Position numbers and translations under genes: made by a program
Source of the DNA: Gerris lacustris
Taxonomy: Eukaryota > Arthropoda > Insecta > Hemiptera > Gerridae
Reading direction: 5' to 3'
Length of the DNA stretch: 64,000 nucleotides
Assembly (NCBI GenBank): GCA_951217055.1
Contig: OX578279.1
Coordinates: 39,581,610-39,645,609, forward strand
Shown here: positions 1-12,340 of the stretch, piece by piece
How the letters are laid out: each line of letters starts with the position of its first letter
Numbering within the stretch: the first letter of the stretch is position 1
The notes under the pieces: generated by a model
What the model saw: only the letters and a program-made list of their open reading frames with translations
The model's database searches: none
Told to the model about the DNA's origin: nothing

Positions 1-734
1 TATGAAATAGAACGAAACCGGTCTAGTAATTTTGAAACCGAGCAAGTATCAACATACTCTTTTTTAAAATAACTTACTACATCTAATTACATACCTTTAT
101 CCTTTCAAAACACTATTCCTCCTTACTCCGCTCTTACTTCATCCTCATTTACTTCGATATTTATTAATTTAATGAGAACTGCAAAATGTGGATTTGTGTG
201 TTATTTTTAAGATAAACTGTACTTAGTCCAGATGACCAATTATTGTGGTCGGAATCTCATTTAATATTGCTATTATTTTTTGACTATAAACTTTTGGTTT
301 ATTTTTCGAGAGAAGTAAGTAATACATGTTTTACTGTTTATACAAATGATATTATGATATGAGCAGTCATTTTAAAGGTCAGATATAGCAGATCTTTTAT
401 TTTATATGGTATTAGAAGAGGATCTTGAAGTTATAAAGAGTTTAGTGGAGTAATAGCGTAACGCTGATTAAGTGTCGCCTAGCTGAGAAGCTTACTATGA
501 GGTTAACTTAGCTTATATAAAACGAATTTACCTCGGTACTAAGAGTGGGGGTCTAATGGCCTCAGGCCCATAACCTTCACTAACCAGCCAAAGCTAATGG
601 GTCTCCAATTTTCAACAAGTTTTTTTTCACCTTATTTTTACCTTCAGGTTCATAAAAAGGAAAATATTTTCGCTTTTTTTTACTTTTTCACGTACGTTGT
701 ATAAATATATAATAAGAAAGAATTGTGGTAGCAA
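1..734. other. AT-rich stretch without a recognisable gene
   Basis: No coding segment, RNA gene or clear element end was seen. Reading frames are closed by frequent stops on both strands. Confidence 0.6.
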
Positions 735-970
735 AATTCAATTTTGAGATTTTGATGGATTTCCATGTGTTAGTCCCTAAACTAGCTAACTAATGAACTA
801 GCTTAAACCATTGAGCCGATTTCAATGAAATTTGAATGCATGTCTAGAATTCCAGGCGAAATGTCGAGACTAATTTTAGTTCTAAATTTGGAGGTGCTGT
901 CCCAAAAATATTTCTCAAAAATGGAACCACAATATAAAACAAATGGGTAAAACTAAGGCAATGCATGGGT
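735..970 (-). repeat. Degenerate MITE-A copy
   Basis: In reverse orientation this matches the interior of the intact copy at 27292-27887. Shared stretches are a Gln/Gly-poor non-coding run around the phrases corresponding to 'cgatttcgcc' and 'tttagagctaaaatt', in the same order. It is diverged and truncated. Non-coding. Confidence 0.55.
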
Positions 971-1463
971 TAAAACCCTATTTTAAAATTTAATCTATTT
1001 AAGTATTAATTTACCATATTTAGGTCGTTCTCTTAGAGAAATCTAGTTTCTGAGAAATTGAATAGAATGAATGATTCCGAAGCAGGTCTACGTAAACAAT
1101 CGTTCAAACAGCGTTTCATAAATCTTAATCTTTTAAACAAATATATTTGTATTACAGACACATAACGTAATGTATGTCCTAAAACATATAATGTAGGGTT
1201 GTTTTAAGTATAGCAGCGTGGATAATTGTTACACAACAACAATTACCATTAACAAATAACTATAGAAATTGAATGACGTATGATAATAATCGTATAAAGT
1301 TGCTACTTCGGAGTTTTACCGTGTGTAGAAGCAAATATTATACAAAGAAATCTAAAAATTAATAATTTTACAATTAAGATTAAAAAATCTTGGGTTTAGA
1401 TTTGTTCAAAAGCATATTCGTAAAATCTGGTAAATAAATCCAACAGGTTGTTCAACCGGTGGC

Positions 1464-2872
1464 CATGGGCGTAGCCAGGGGGGTCAGGGGGGGGGGGGGT
1501 CCCCCTATGACCCTAAGGTTTGGACATGATATTCACAAATCATCATCCAAGGTCAACAAATACGGTTTTTTGTGAATATCTCGCATCCTATGGCTCATCA
1601 GACTCAAATCAAGGTAGTTATCAAAATTAAAGATACAAAATTTCCCACAAAAAAAGTCTCATTAATTTTTTACGTATACAATGGACAGTTTACGGAATAT
1701 AATAGGGTGAAGAATATCCATAAATATTTAGTATTCGTTTCCACTCCACATTTAAGGTATTTTTACTAATATTTCGCTGACTATGGCTCGGAGAAAAATT
1801 AATGTTTTTATCAAAAAGAAAGATTATAAAATTTCTCACAAAAAAGGTCCCATTCATTTTTTACGTACAACGAGCGGTTTAGCAAAATCCTAGCATACTA
1901 TAACTTGCGTAGTGCCAGTCTAGACTATTTACGTATTTTTGCGAATATCTCGCTTCCTCTGGCTCAGAGACAAATTGATAGGATCAGATCAAAATTGAAG
2001 AATATACATTTTTTTTAGTTATTGGTCTTTGTTACGCTTTCTGCGGAAACTTCGGAGCACTTTATTGTCCAACCAGTTCGTTGTACGTAAAAAATGAACA
2101 AAGTGTTTCGTATGTTAAATTTTATAATCTCCAATTTTGATCTGATCCTTAATTGGTCTCCGAGCCAGAGGAAGCGAGATATTCGCAAAAGTACCTATAC
2201 AAAGTCGTGCAAAAACGGACACTACGCAAATTATAGTAAGCTAAGTTTTTTGCTAAACCGTTCGTTGTACGTAAAAAAATGAAATACTTTTGTGGGAAAT
2301 TTAATAATCTTTCTTTTTGATAATCACATTAATTTGTCTCCAAGCCTTAGGAAGTGAGATACATATTCGTAAAAATACCTAAAAAGTGGTGCGGTAACGG
2401 ATACTAGATATTCATAGATATATTCTTCACCCTATATTCGTAAACCGTCCAGTGTACCTACATAAAAAATAATGAGACTTTTTTTGCGGGAATTTTTGTT
2501 ATCTTTAATTTTGATAACTACCTTGACCTGAGAATCAATTCAATGTCTGATTATCAATGTTTTTCGTGTGAACGTAAAAATGAAGCGAACAAAAAAAAAT
2601 TGAATCTCCGATTTTTTTGGAACAGAAAAACTAAATTTACTTATATGTCTTTACTTATATTATTATAAAAATTGCAATTTATTTTTATATAGATATGGTT
2701 TTGTTACACACAGATGAATGATCACTTTAGACTGAACAATGATCAATTAATTTTTATCAAAATTTCATTATTTACCTAGCTTGTGTCCCCCCCCCCTCTC
2801 CCACTTTTAGCATTTAGAGAATTTTTATACATAATGCCCCCCCCCCAAGTCAAAACCTGGCTACGGCCATAA
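1464..2872. mobile_element. 1.4 kb foldback element with tandemly repeated arms
   Basis: The ends are inverted copies of each other (left ATGGGCGTAGCCAGG, right reading ATGGCCGTAGCCAGG on the minus strand), each followed by a G/C homopolymer. The interior is one long imperfect palindrome centred near 2010-2060. For example, 1610-1760 is matched by the reverse complement of 2385-2530. Each arm holds about two copies of a unit of roughly 190-200 bp. The hexamer GGTGGC lies at 1458-1463 and 2873-2878 and could be a target duplication. Open frames inside (1572-1769, 2094-2282) follow the repeat and look non-genic. No transposase is present, so the element is non-autonomous. Confidence 0.75.
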
Positions 2873-2878
2873 GGTGGC

Positions 2879-4309
2879 TCTTTTTAAATTATAAGGTGTT
2901 TTTGTCTTAACTTTAATTAAATACGGCACAATAGGAGTTACAATGGAATAGGAGTATAATCATAATCGTTATCGACGATCTATAGAATACCATTTCAACT
3001 AGATGTCCTACAATGCTTATTATTATTTTTAATCATTGCGTGCTTAGAGTTTTTTAGGTTTGGTTACTGCTTTTGGTTATTAGTGCTATTAAAATTGAAA
3101 AGTTTAAATTACCCATCTGGTTCGCGATTCGTAAATAGGCAGTTTCTCATTTAGTGTTTGCTACTTTTAGAGACTACCAAAAGAAAAAGGAAGGTGGAAA
3201 TCAGTGATGTACAATTTGATCAAAAGTAACAATTTGCATAGTATACTTAAATCGCTATATAGGGAATACAATTGAAAGCAACATTTTTGAAGAAGGACTT
3301 AAATAATAACCTCATTTACAATTTTCGTACGAGTTTGTTGGTTCTTGCTCAACAGGAAATGAATCATGAATCTATTTAACAAGCGGCAAACTCTTATACC
3401 TAAATCTAAATTCCGTTTTTCCTCAAACAAAACCCTGTGGTAAATCATCCCAGTCCTCTTTTCCGGGGGATTGATTTCACAAGGACGTTTATTTTACACG
3501 AACCTCTGTGTGAATGTTTTGTACCGACAAGGTTTATTTTAGGTCGGCTAGGATTTTCGAAGGGAGAGGGGTTTTAGATGAGCTTCTATTGTCGACTGAA
3601 CCTGGGTTTTCGCCTTCGGAAAGTCGAAGTTTGCTCTTACTCTCCTCGACACCTTTCCCTAACCACCTCCCTTCTCTCTAACCTTGTTCAAATATCTAAG
3701 AGACGGGCCCTTTTCGACCTACTAAAGGCTGCTAGGAGGAAGAACCTCCGCCTCCCTTGAAATTGAATTAAACTCAAGGGACCTCCACAGAGGACGAGGA
3801 GTCGAAATAGAATGAAGACGAAATGAAGGAAGGGGAAAGAAAGCAACTCATTTTCTTCAAAAAAAAAGAGAAAAAGAAATCTCAATTTTTTCTCCTCAAG
3901 TTTGAGGGAAGGTGAGAAAAAGTCCATGATTCATCTCAAACGTTGGGTGAAAATTAAATAAAAGTTTGAACTTTCATCAATATCATGCAATGATTCATTA
4001 TGCGGGAAATGTCTCTTTTTCATTTTTTCATTAAAGAGAAGAACTACTTATGTCAAAGAGTTTATATAAATAGTAGCTTTAGTTCTTTACTCTTGGTTCC
4101 ATTGTGTGCAAGCAGTCACTTACTTCACCTTTAATAATTTGATTAAGACTTCTAAAACAAGCAAAAAACCTGCGGAAAAAAGTCTGATAATGTTCTGTTG
4201 AGAATTTCCACAGTGCCATCGTCGATTTTTATGATTGTAATCTTCTCATATACTAGTTCGAGTATATAGAGAGAAAGTTTTGTGATGGCACAATAATTCG
4301 ATTTTAATG
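2879..4309. other. No recognisable gene
   Basis: AT-rich sequence with a moderately C/T-rich patch at 3410-3770. Short open frames there (3578-3760 plus, 3688-3927 minus) are low-complexity and have no family signature. Nothing further is supported. Confidence 0.5.
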
Positions 4310-4530
4310 GACTTAAGCGTTATAAGTTGTCCTGAGTCCAAAAATAGTTTTTTTTAAATGGCTGTGTGTCTGTAGATGTGTGGGAGCCTACCTGTTCAGA
4401 AAAACCAACCCCCCCCCCCCCCGAGGTGAAATTGAGAAATTAATTTTAGCTCTAATTTTGGGGAAACGTCCCTCCCAAAACTTTTTCCAACAAATTATTT
4501 CTCGAAAACTGTTCCAATGTTTGATAAATT
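4310..4530 (-). repeat. Degenerate MITE-A copy
   Basis: This matches, in reverse orientation, the 3' part of MITE-A: the sequence around 'cctgagtccaaaaa', then 'gaaattgagaaatt' and 'ttagctctaa'. A C14-15 tract sits inside. It is truncated at both ends and non-coding. Confidence 0.55.
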
Positions 4531-5119
4531 TGATTTAGCTGAAAATCGAAAACACTGTGTAAACAATCACCTGCTGAACACTTTTTAAATGTGTTAAAAA
4601 ATAAATTGATTGAATTAGATTATATGGAATTTTAATTTAGTTATTCTGTGTTTTAATTGAACGAGCTTATTGAGTTCTTCATTTCAGAGACTTAGGCTTT
4701 AAAAAGTTTGTTTGCTTGTTTGTCTAACGATTACTAGCCTAAAAATTGATGGATTTAAACGAAATTCGGCTCACAGGTGCATCTCATAATTTGTGATAAC
4801 TGTAGATAGTTTTTGAAAATTCCTCACCAAATATTTTCAAGATGGTGGCCAAAATAGTGCCAAAATAAAGTCCATTGGGATATGGGATGGGGGCAATCTT
4901 TATCTATAAACTTATGGCAGGCTCGCTGCGTCAACCTAGCGTGTTATCATATTTTGGTCTTATCAAATTCCTCTTTAAAAAGAGAGGAAGTTTTGATGTT
5001 TATTTATTATATTTAATATATAATTTCATAAAAAGGAATAAAACCCTAAAAAGGCCAATTTCAAAAAAGAAATTAATCTACAAAAATGATAAAGAAGGGT
5101 ACAAAAAAGATTATTTTTA

Positions 5120-5455
5120 ATAAATTGTTTTATAAATAATGATTATCTACAAAAGCTGAAGAAACAAGAAGCGTAGCGATCCTGCAAAAACTTTATAAAT
5201 ATAGATTAGCTACAAAAGCTGTATAAACAGGGGAGCGTAGCGAGGCTGCAATAACTTTATTAAAGCAAAGATAATCTACAAATTCTGTAGAAACAGGCGA
5301 GCGTAGCGATCCTGCAAAAACTTTATTAAATAAAAATTATTGACAAATACTGTATAAACAGGCGAGCGTAGCGATCCTGCAAAAGTTTATAAAAAAAATT
5401 ATCTGCAAAAGCTGTATAAGCAGGCGAGCGTAGTAGCTAAGCTAGCCCCTCAAAA
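5120..5455 (+). repeat. Tandem array, about 64 bp unit, five copies
   Basis: The core GCGTAGCG or a close variant recurs at about 5171, 5235, 5301, 5366 and 5427, giving spacings of 61-66 bp. Each core is preceded by a version of 'ctgtataaacaggcgag' and followed by 'atcctgcaaaaacttta'. The GC-rich core stands out against very AT-rich spacers. The open frame at 4875-5120 just upstream is low-complexity and is not called a gene. Confidence 0.8.
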
Positions 5456-6939
5456 CTAAAAACTATAAAAAAGAGATGATCTACAATTAAAAAAAAAATG
5501 ATAAGCAGTCTGTGCAGTCTGCAATTTTTTAAAATAAATATTATATTACATAGATATAGATGCCAGGAAAATAGTTTTTTCCACGAAGAACTTGCGACTT
5601 GTACGAACTTTTGCTCTCAGCATCATTAAATTTAAGATGCCTGCCAATTTTTTTAGTCAGTATGACATACCATACATCGTTTTAAGGTCTTAAAGAGTAG
5701 GAAAATAATATGTAACTAACACAAGTTTTCCAACAAGTGTGGCCAAAATTAGGGTGTTAAAAATTAAGTTGATACTTGTATCATATATTACATAAAATAA
5801 TTTTAAGGCTCTTTCAGGTTGATTAAGATATGCCAGGTTTTAACCGAAAAATTATCCTTGTATCCATATTGAAGATATATTATGGCCGATATAAGAGCAC
5901 AATTCTACGCGAGTTCTTTATGCACCGCTATCACTAGTAAAGTTACGCTTGAATTTGTCGGGCCGATAGATTCTGCTTTGTATTTTGTCTTATTAATTAA
6001 ATTGAAGATATATTTTCTTTTTTGTTTTGAAATTGTATCATCTTATCTGCTTTAATTTGCTGGGAGTAGAAAATAATAATATTTGTGGTGCGTGAAGTTA
6101 AAGTACATAATATTTAAGTAATAACAAGTTCATCATTTAATTTAGGATGGTAAGTTTTCTTTTTACAATTTGTTGACTTTAACATAACTTTGACTATATC
6201 TGTATCTTATATCATCCTACAATTCATATAATTTAGTGTCATGAATGACCACGCAAAATACAATTTTTTTATTTTACTCAAATTTCTAATCCATTATTTG
6301 CAGTTTCTAAGTGGTTGAAATGATTTCAGCTTGATAATATTGCTTGTTGTTTTGTAAAATGTGACTAGAAGAAGAAGGCGTCTGGTGCGAAGTGAACTGA
6401 ATCCAATCCAGGTTCCAGGAAATAATTTCCAATTCAACTTCCCTTCTACTCAAGCACTAAATCCTTCATTTCTATTTCTCTGTCTTAAAATATCTTGTCG
6501 TACTTCTTATTCATTTTCTTCAGGTTTCACTTTTTATTAAAATAACTAATTTTTACTCCAACTGTCTCGTAACTTGATTAAATTTCTTTTTTATTAACAA
6601 AAGTATTGATTATTCTACACTTTTATTGCACTGTTAAACAATATTGAAGGATGTACAGAAAGTGAGTGGGGGATGAAGTATTTCTATTATTGATTTCGGG
6701 TCTTCTAAGTTAAAAAATGGGTTCTTTTATTTTGACTTATCCTGATCAAGTCAAAAGTTGAATCGTAGTGACAAAAAATAAGTTCAGTGACAAAATTAAC
6801 TTAAAATCTCGCTCCTTGTTTCACATGATTCTTCTTAAGACTTCTGTCAAAACAGTTGGTTGCCATTATTTCAACTTTTTCTATTCTATTGCAGACAATT
6901 TTTGAGGCTGCCACGCTTTTGAGTTCAATGGAAAAAGCT
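5456..6939. other. No recognisable gene
   Basis: AT-rich unique-looking DNA. No long open frames, RNA genes or element ends were identified. Confidence 0.5.
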
Positions 6940-7350
6940 TAACAAGAACAAGCAGTAAACAAGAATGTATTAACTGGCATTAAATGACCGGACTAATACG
7001 TGTAAATTAGACTGCTTGAGTTCCAGTAGACTCAAATATCTTTATGTTAATTTATTGGTAGCCAAGCGGATCCAGTGATTACCTAATACTGCAAATTTAT
7101 GTTTTAAATCTTCATAATCTAGATACTCCGGAGAAGACCAATATGAGAATGTTGCTTAGGATTCTCATCAGTAATCATGAGTAACTCAACCTGATAATGA
7201 TTCCGAAACCTGGTGGCGCCACTCTTTCGAGCAGCTATCCATTATTTTTAAACAATGGTTAGTTCGCACTGAGCGGAGGGCCCGGTCCGTGATTGAACCC
7301 TGAACTGTATGGTCAAGTGGACACCCATCCAACATCAAATTGACAATCTA
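6940..7350 (-). mobile_element. 5'-truncated copy of a 5S-rRNA-derived SINE
   Basis: It aligns collinearly with 13410-13889. Shared blocks include 'aacaagaatgtatt', 'ggcattaaatga', 'tgcaaatttatgttttaaa', 'ggtggcgccactctttcgag' and 'attgaaccctga'. On the minus strand the copy begins at about 7336 inside the 5S box C-like GGATGGGTGTCC, so box A and the intermediate element are missing. That truncation should make it transcriptionally dead. Confidence 0.7.
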
Positions 7351-8301
7351 ATGAATACATTATAATATAGACGGGTTTCTAGCTAGCACACTACTAGATT
7401 GGTCCTAGTAATTGAACTGATCACAAACATCAAAACTACTTAATAATTTGCAAATCTGTTTAGAGAACACACATTTTTTTAAATCTAGGTTACCTTATTT
7501 TAATTTAACGCTGTAATATTGAGCTAATTTTATATCTTCTTATTTAATTATTTGTAAGATTGAATTTCTTGATCGTCTGTGTTTTTCCACCTTTTACTTA
7601 GACGAAAATCAAAATATGATATCATGAATAATTACAAGAAATTATACCGTGTTATTAATGTGTATAAATAAAATTATACTACACACATGAAGAAGAATCA
7701 TGCCATTACATTACATAGTTATAAATAATTAAATAATTCTGTGTTTTTATTATTTTAATCAGGATTGTATGGTTTTATTGATCACATGTTAATTTACACT
7801 CCAATTAACTGTATATCATAATAGTGTACATTCACTTTTTAAAAACTTTTATCAATCGTTCTCTATAATTAAATATACATTTAATTTATAACGTGAACCA
7901 GATTTTATGTAAATTACTTTATTAAAATAGTTATACGTTATATTAATGTTTTCTCTTGTTCTCTACTGTTCTTTTTAACATTATATTATTTATACCTCAC
8001 GATATATAATAAAAATAACCTTTTAAGTTCTTGATCATAATTTTTCAGCAAATTTATAAAACTTTTATATAAGTAGAAAAATATAATAATTATAATTTAA
8101 CCCTGTCTGACAAGTATTATACCTGTATATGGCTATAAGTCTGAGCTAATGCTCAACTTAAAGCATTAGCAACTTGGCGTTATTATTTTTTTAATAGTAA
8201 TGATCAAAAAATTAAATGAATCACAAATTTTTAAATTTTCAGTTCCATTTTCTTTTGTTGCCGTGAAAAGGCGCGATGGGAAACGACTGATGAGGACTAA
8301 A
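7351..8301. other. No recognisable gene
   Basis: Very AT-rich sequence with no supported coding or RNA feature. Confidence 0.5.
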
Positions 8302-8328
8302 CAATAATAATAATAATAATAATAATAA
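8302..8328 (+). repeat. (AAT)n microsatellite
   Basis: Eight to nine uninterrupted AAT units. Confidence 0.9.
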
Positions 8329-8584
8329 ACGTTCACTGTAATTACAATTTAATGATATTTGAAAGGGTAAAACAACAATTTATTTGACTCTGTTAGATAT
8401 AAAGATTTGGGAAGGTTTTATTTCGAAAAATATTATTTTATTATTTCGGTCCAGTAGACAGGACTGTTTTCTAGGGGACATATCTGTCACTAAGATATTT
8501 GAGAAACTAATATCGAACTATCATTTTTACTTTCTCAAATACTTGATACGTTGAAAGAGATTTTATTGTGATTTCGGTTAAATT

Positions 8585-8800
8585 ATATTTGGGGTATTGA
8601 TGAATTTACATGCTTTAAGATCCCCTGAGTCCTAAAAATTGTTTAAAAAAAAATCCTATTATTTATAGTCCTTGCAGACACAACCCCGATTTCAATTAAA
8701 TGTAGCAAAAAAAAAATTACATACCGAGGTGGAATCGAGAAATAGAGTTTAGCTATAAATTTTGAGACGCTTGCCTCAAAAACCTTAAAAGATAATCCAA
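8585..8800 (-). repeat. MITE-A fragment
   Basis: In reverse orientation it carries the 'cctgagtcc', 'gaaatcgagaaat'-like and 'tttagctataaattttg' blocks of MITE-A. It abuts the palindrome beginning at 8811. The minus-strand open frame at 8643-8825 is a by-product of the repeat. Confidence 0.55.
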
Positions 8801-8902
8801 TTTTTACGTTATTGGTAGTTTTCATACTACGGAAAGTTAAATTTTAATTTAAATCAAATTATAATTATTATTAACTACGGGAAACAGACAGTGAAAAATA
8901 CA

Positions 8903-8975
8903 CTCCAGCGCCGGGATTTGAACCACGGGCCTCTATATTTCCAGTATAGCGCTCTTCCATCTAAGCTACGCAGGA
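8903..8975 (-). tRNA. tRNA-like sequence, probably degenerate and element-borne
   Basis: It folds as a 73-nt cloverleaf. The acceptor is TCCTGCG/CGCTGGA with one T-T mismatch, discriminator G. The D stem is GCTT/GAGC. The anticodon stem is CTATA/TATAG with loop CTGGAAA (anticodon GGA), and the variable loop has 5 nt. The T arm CGTGG/CCCGG has two mismatches. Box A (TAGCTTAGATGG) and box B (GGTTCAAATCC) of a pol III promoter are intact. A short variable loop argues against a true serine tRNA despite anticodon GGA. Box A resembles a phenylalanine tRNA type. More likely a promoter-bearing tRNA-derived repeat than a translation tRNA. Confidence 0.5.
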
Positions 8976-9253
8976 GAATGATTTTTCACTACCGTAATCG
9001 ATAACTAGTCCCGAATCCAAGCTTTCAATATTCATATACATTTAGGCAGTCAATATTTATGACATTAGAACTAAACCAAGAATTAACGCTTATAATTATA
9101 AAGTACTCAATTAGTACCTGTACCTTGTACAATCAATTCGAAATTCAATTTTTACGTTATTGGTAGTTTTCATACTACAGAAAGTTAAATTTTAATTTAA
9201 ATCAAATTATAATTATTATTAACTACGGGAAACAGACAGTGAAAAATACACTC

Positions 9254-9287
9254 CAGCGCCGGGATTTGAACCACGGGCCTCTATATA
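9254..9287 (-). pseudogene. 3' part of a tRNA-like sequence
   Basis: It repeats the T arm and 3' acceptor half of the copy at 8903-8975 and stops at the palindrome switch point near 9288. Only box B survives. Confidence 0.5.
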
Positions 9288-9470
9288 TACGTAAAAATTG
9301 AATTTCGAATTGATTGTACAAGGTACAGGTACTAATTGAGTACTTTATAATTATAAGCGTTAATTCTTGGTTTAGTTCTAATGTCATAAATATTGACTGT
9401 CTAAATGTATATGAATATTGAAAGCTTGGATTCGGGACTAGTTATCGATTACGGTAGTGAAAAATCATTC

Positions 9471-9543
9471 TCCTGCGTAGCTTAGATGGAAGAGCGCTAT
9501 ACTGGAAATATAGAGGCCCGTGGTTCAAATCCCGGCGCTGGAG
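9471..9543 (+). tRNA. tRNA-like sequence, inverted twin of 8903-8975
   Basis: It has the same 73-nt cloverleaf as 8903-8975, base for base as far as I can compare, in the right arm of the palindrome. Boxes A and B are intact, and the T stem carries the same two mismatches. A pol III transcript from either arm would run into inverted copy sequence and could form a hairpin. Confidence 0.5.
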
Positions 9544-9605
9544 TGTATTTTTCACTGTCTGTTTCCCGTAGTTAATAATAATTATAATTTGATTTAAATT
9601 AAAAG

Positions 9606-11599
9606 ATAGCAAATTTGATTTTTCTAATCACGGTTTTGATAATTTTGATTAAAAAAAAGTAAAATGTATTTCATAAATATGAATTTTCCTGAGAAAAATC
9701 TTGTTTCTGAGATCGAAATGTAAGCAAGTTTGTGCCTAAACATTGTATAAAATTTTTTATAATAAATTAATTAAATTAGATATCGCTATTATATATTAAA
9801 TATATATGAAAGATTTGTATGAGTGTTTCAGAATGATTTGTTTTTATAATTTAACATTTTCAATATAAGAAGGAGACTCATAAATTATGAAGTAGTTAGA
9901 AACTTGTTGGATGAGTTTTTTTTTACTTTTAAACACACAGAATTGAGAGACCTGGGTAAAAACTATTCGTTATACTAATAATCTGAGTTAACGAGACTTT
10001 CATAGCACTTATCTATTTAAACATTTTAAAGATTGCAGATTGTTTTACAATATTCAATTTAATATGAAGAAAATAGTATTATTAGAGTTTCTAACACGTG
10101 TTTTTATAACAGGCTATGTAACATACTAGTAGGACTGAATAAAATAATAAAACAGGCTTAAAAGTAGACTTTTACATATTATATATGCTGGTTTACAAAA
10201 AAATTGGATATAAAAGTATTTCATTATCCTGGATACAAAGGCGGTGTGAGAATAAAGTAACAATCTTAATACAGTAATTGGATCGTTTTTTTTTTCTTGT
10301 TCCAGGTATTGTATTCTTTTTGGGCGTGGTTACAAAGTATAGATTTTATGTTTCATCGGATGTTAGCAAACAACTGCTTGTCATGTAATTACTCGGAAAA
10401 ACTAGAGATAATTATTAAATGACAAAATATAACAACTCCTTGAGAAAATCTATTATTAGGTATATTAATAAAATAATTTATATACTATCTAGTTATTATA
10501 TTTGTAAATCAGCATTCTTTTAGACGTAATGATAAAAATACAATTAAAAAATACAAATTTGTTTTTGTAAATATAAAACCAACTTAAACAATAAAAATAA
10601 GTCAATTTTACAAGTTATGTTTCTTAGCGTTATTTTTAGATATGATAGTCATTTTATTTAATGTTTAAATAGCTATATTATATTTCTATATCTATGTGTC
10701 TATTATTTATGTTAATTATTCTTTAGTATTTTAATGGTTTGAGATGGCAGACCGTGGGGTCATGGATAAGTGTGGTCAAGATAATTAGTTTTATGAAAGG
10801 AAGAGTTGCATTAATGTGCTAATCGCATTCAGTTTTTACCCCTTTTTCTCTCTTTTATTTATTCCGTGCAAGTTATGCTGAAAAAGAGCCAAGAAAGTTG
10901 TTCTTGGGAGGGTAATTGGGGTGAGAATATTGCGCAAACATACAATTCGTTGTTTAACATGGTCAAACGTCTGGTCGTGTCGGACTGATTCAAGCAATGA
11001 CGCCACAATCTTAGTCATCAAGGCACTGTGTCGCTATCAACTTATCTCTTGTTAGTCTAGCTCAGTGATATAAGCTTTACTAAGTTCTATGACCTCTAAC
11101 TACTTAAAAAAGTATAATGTTTTGGACCTAATGGAGGATTAGACCTCTTCGACTCACTCTAATTAAATTTGTTTATCTACGATTGATGCGAAATATAAAC
11201 GTTGTATCTCTGTTTAGATGCGTAGATAGTGATTCTTTACGTTCTTGTATTCATTGCGCATGCGCGTTTCATAATTCCTCTGTTTTCCGCCCTAGTGCGG
11301 TAGAAAAGAAGAATTCTTTACCTTAACGCACGATTAGCGAGTTGGTTTACATTTAACAAAACTATTTGCTGTTTGTTTAATTAAAGTAACTGTTAGTGAG
11401 TTTTTAGTGAAAAACAATTATTTATGTCATTATGACGAAAATTAGGAGAATAATACGCCTCACGAAATAATTAATTCGGCACAAAATACAACTAATGAAT
11501 TAATGTCATCTTTATCAAAAGAGCAATACGAACTTACATACAGGAAGTTTATTAAATATTTTTTGCTGCATTTATACAACCATGCATTTATACAAACAA
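9606..11599. other. No recognisable gene
   Basis: AT-rich DNA. The minus-strand open frame at 10836-11021 (61 codons) has no recognisable motif. A short GC-rich patch at 11248-11330 includes GCGCATGCGC and may be a small repeat remnant. Confidence 0.45.
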
Positions 11600-12340
11600 T
11601 TTTTTCTATTTCCAATATTTTGCCCCCTAGAGGGGGGCAAAGATATAAAAATAACCCTTACTATCATACGTTGTAAAATCTAAACGGTTAGAGATAAATT
11701 AATGAAACTTAGGGGATCCGTACCATGTAAAGGGAAGTTTGTTTTCATGCAATCGCGCAGTAGGGGCAACCTCCCATTTTGCCCCCAGAACACCTAACAT
11801 CAAAATTTTAACCTTCAATGTATATTTTTGATAGCAGATTTAGATTCTACGGCAAATGTATAAAAAGGGTAGATTTCAGCGCCTGGGGGCAAAATGGTGG
11901 TTGCCCCTAGTACGCAAGTGGATAATTACACACTTCCCTTTACATGGTACAGATCCCCCAAGTTTTATTTCTTTATTTCAAACCGTTTAGATTTTATAAC
12001 GATCTTAGTGTTATTTTTTTACTATTTCGGAAGGGTTATTTTGCTTTTTTTGCCCCCCTGTAGGGGGAAAAATATTGGAGATAGAAAAAATAGTTTCAAG
12101 TAAAAGTTTATTATTTTTCACCGTAGAATCCAAATCTGCTATCAAATATATACACTCCAATTTGAAATTTTGAAGTTGGGTGGCCTGGGGGCAAAGTGGG
12201 TGGTTGCCCCTAGTGGGTGATCGCATGAAAACAAACTTCCCTTTGCATGGTAGAGATCCCCCAAGTTTCATTAATTTATCTCAAACCGTTCAAAAGTTAA
12301 GAGGGGGGGGGAGACTTTTGGACCACCCTGTATAAATAGA
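11600..12340. mobile_element. Complex foldback repeat with G/C tracts
   Basis: 11605-11865 is matched in reverse complement by 11880-12105, and again in part by 12110-12290. The right side therefore holds two inverted copies of a unit of about 250 bp. Diagnostic pieces are 'ccatgtaaagggaagtttg', 'ttgccccctagagggg' and 'gatagcagatttagattcta'. The right end is a G9 run followed by 'gaccaccctgtata'. Open frames at 11894-12103 and 12011-12271 are repeat by-products. No transposase was found. Confidence 0.7.

Larger units (their letters stand above)
8811..9605. mobile_element. Palindromic element carrying tRNA-like genes
   Basis: A block R (8811-8935) runs from 'ttattggtagttttcat' through 'actacgggaaacagacag' into a tRNA-like sequence. 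A spacer X (8977-9147) follows. A second direct copy of R (9149-9287) is next, then X and R again in inverted orientation (9290-9605). Over the X segment the two arms differ at only one position that I can find (ggcagtcaat against gacagtcaat), so duplication was very recent or artefactual. There is no coding sequence. Related R fragments occur at 12842-12876, 34252-34440 and 34690-34865, so this is a dispersed family. Confidence 0.75.

Noticed and set aside
8903..8975. A functional tRNA-Ser(GGA) gene
   Set aside because: Serine tRNAs need a long variable arm; this has 5 nt, a mismatched T stem, and lies in a multicopy palindrome.
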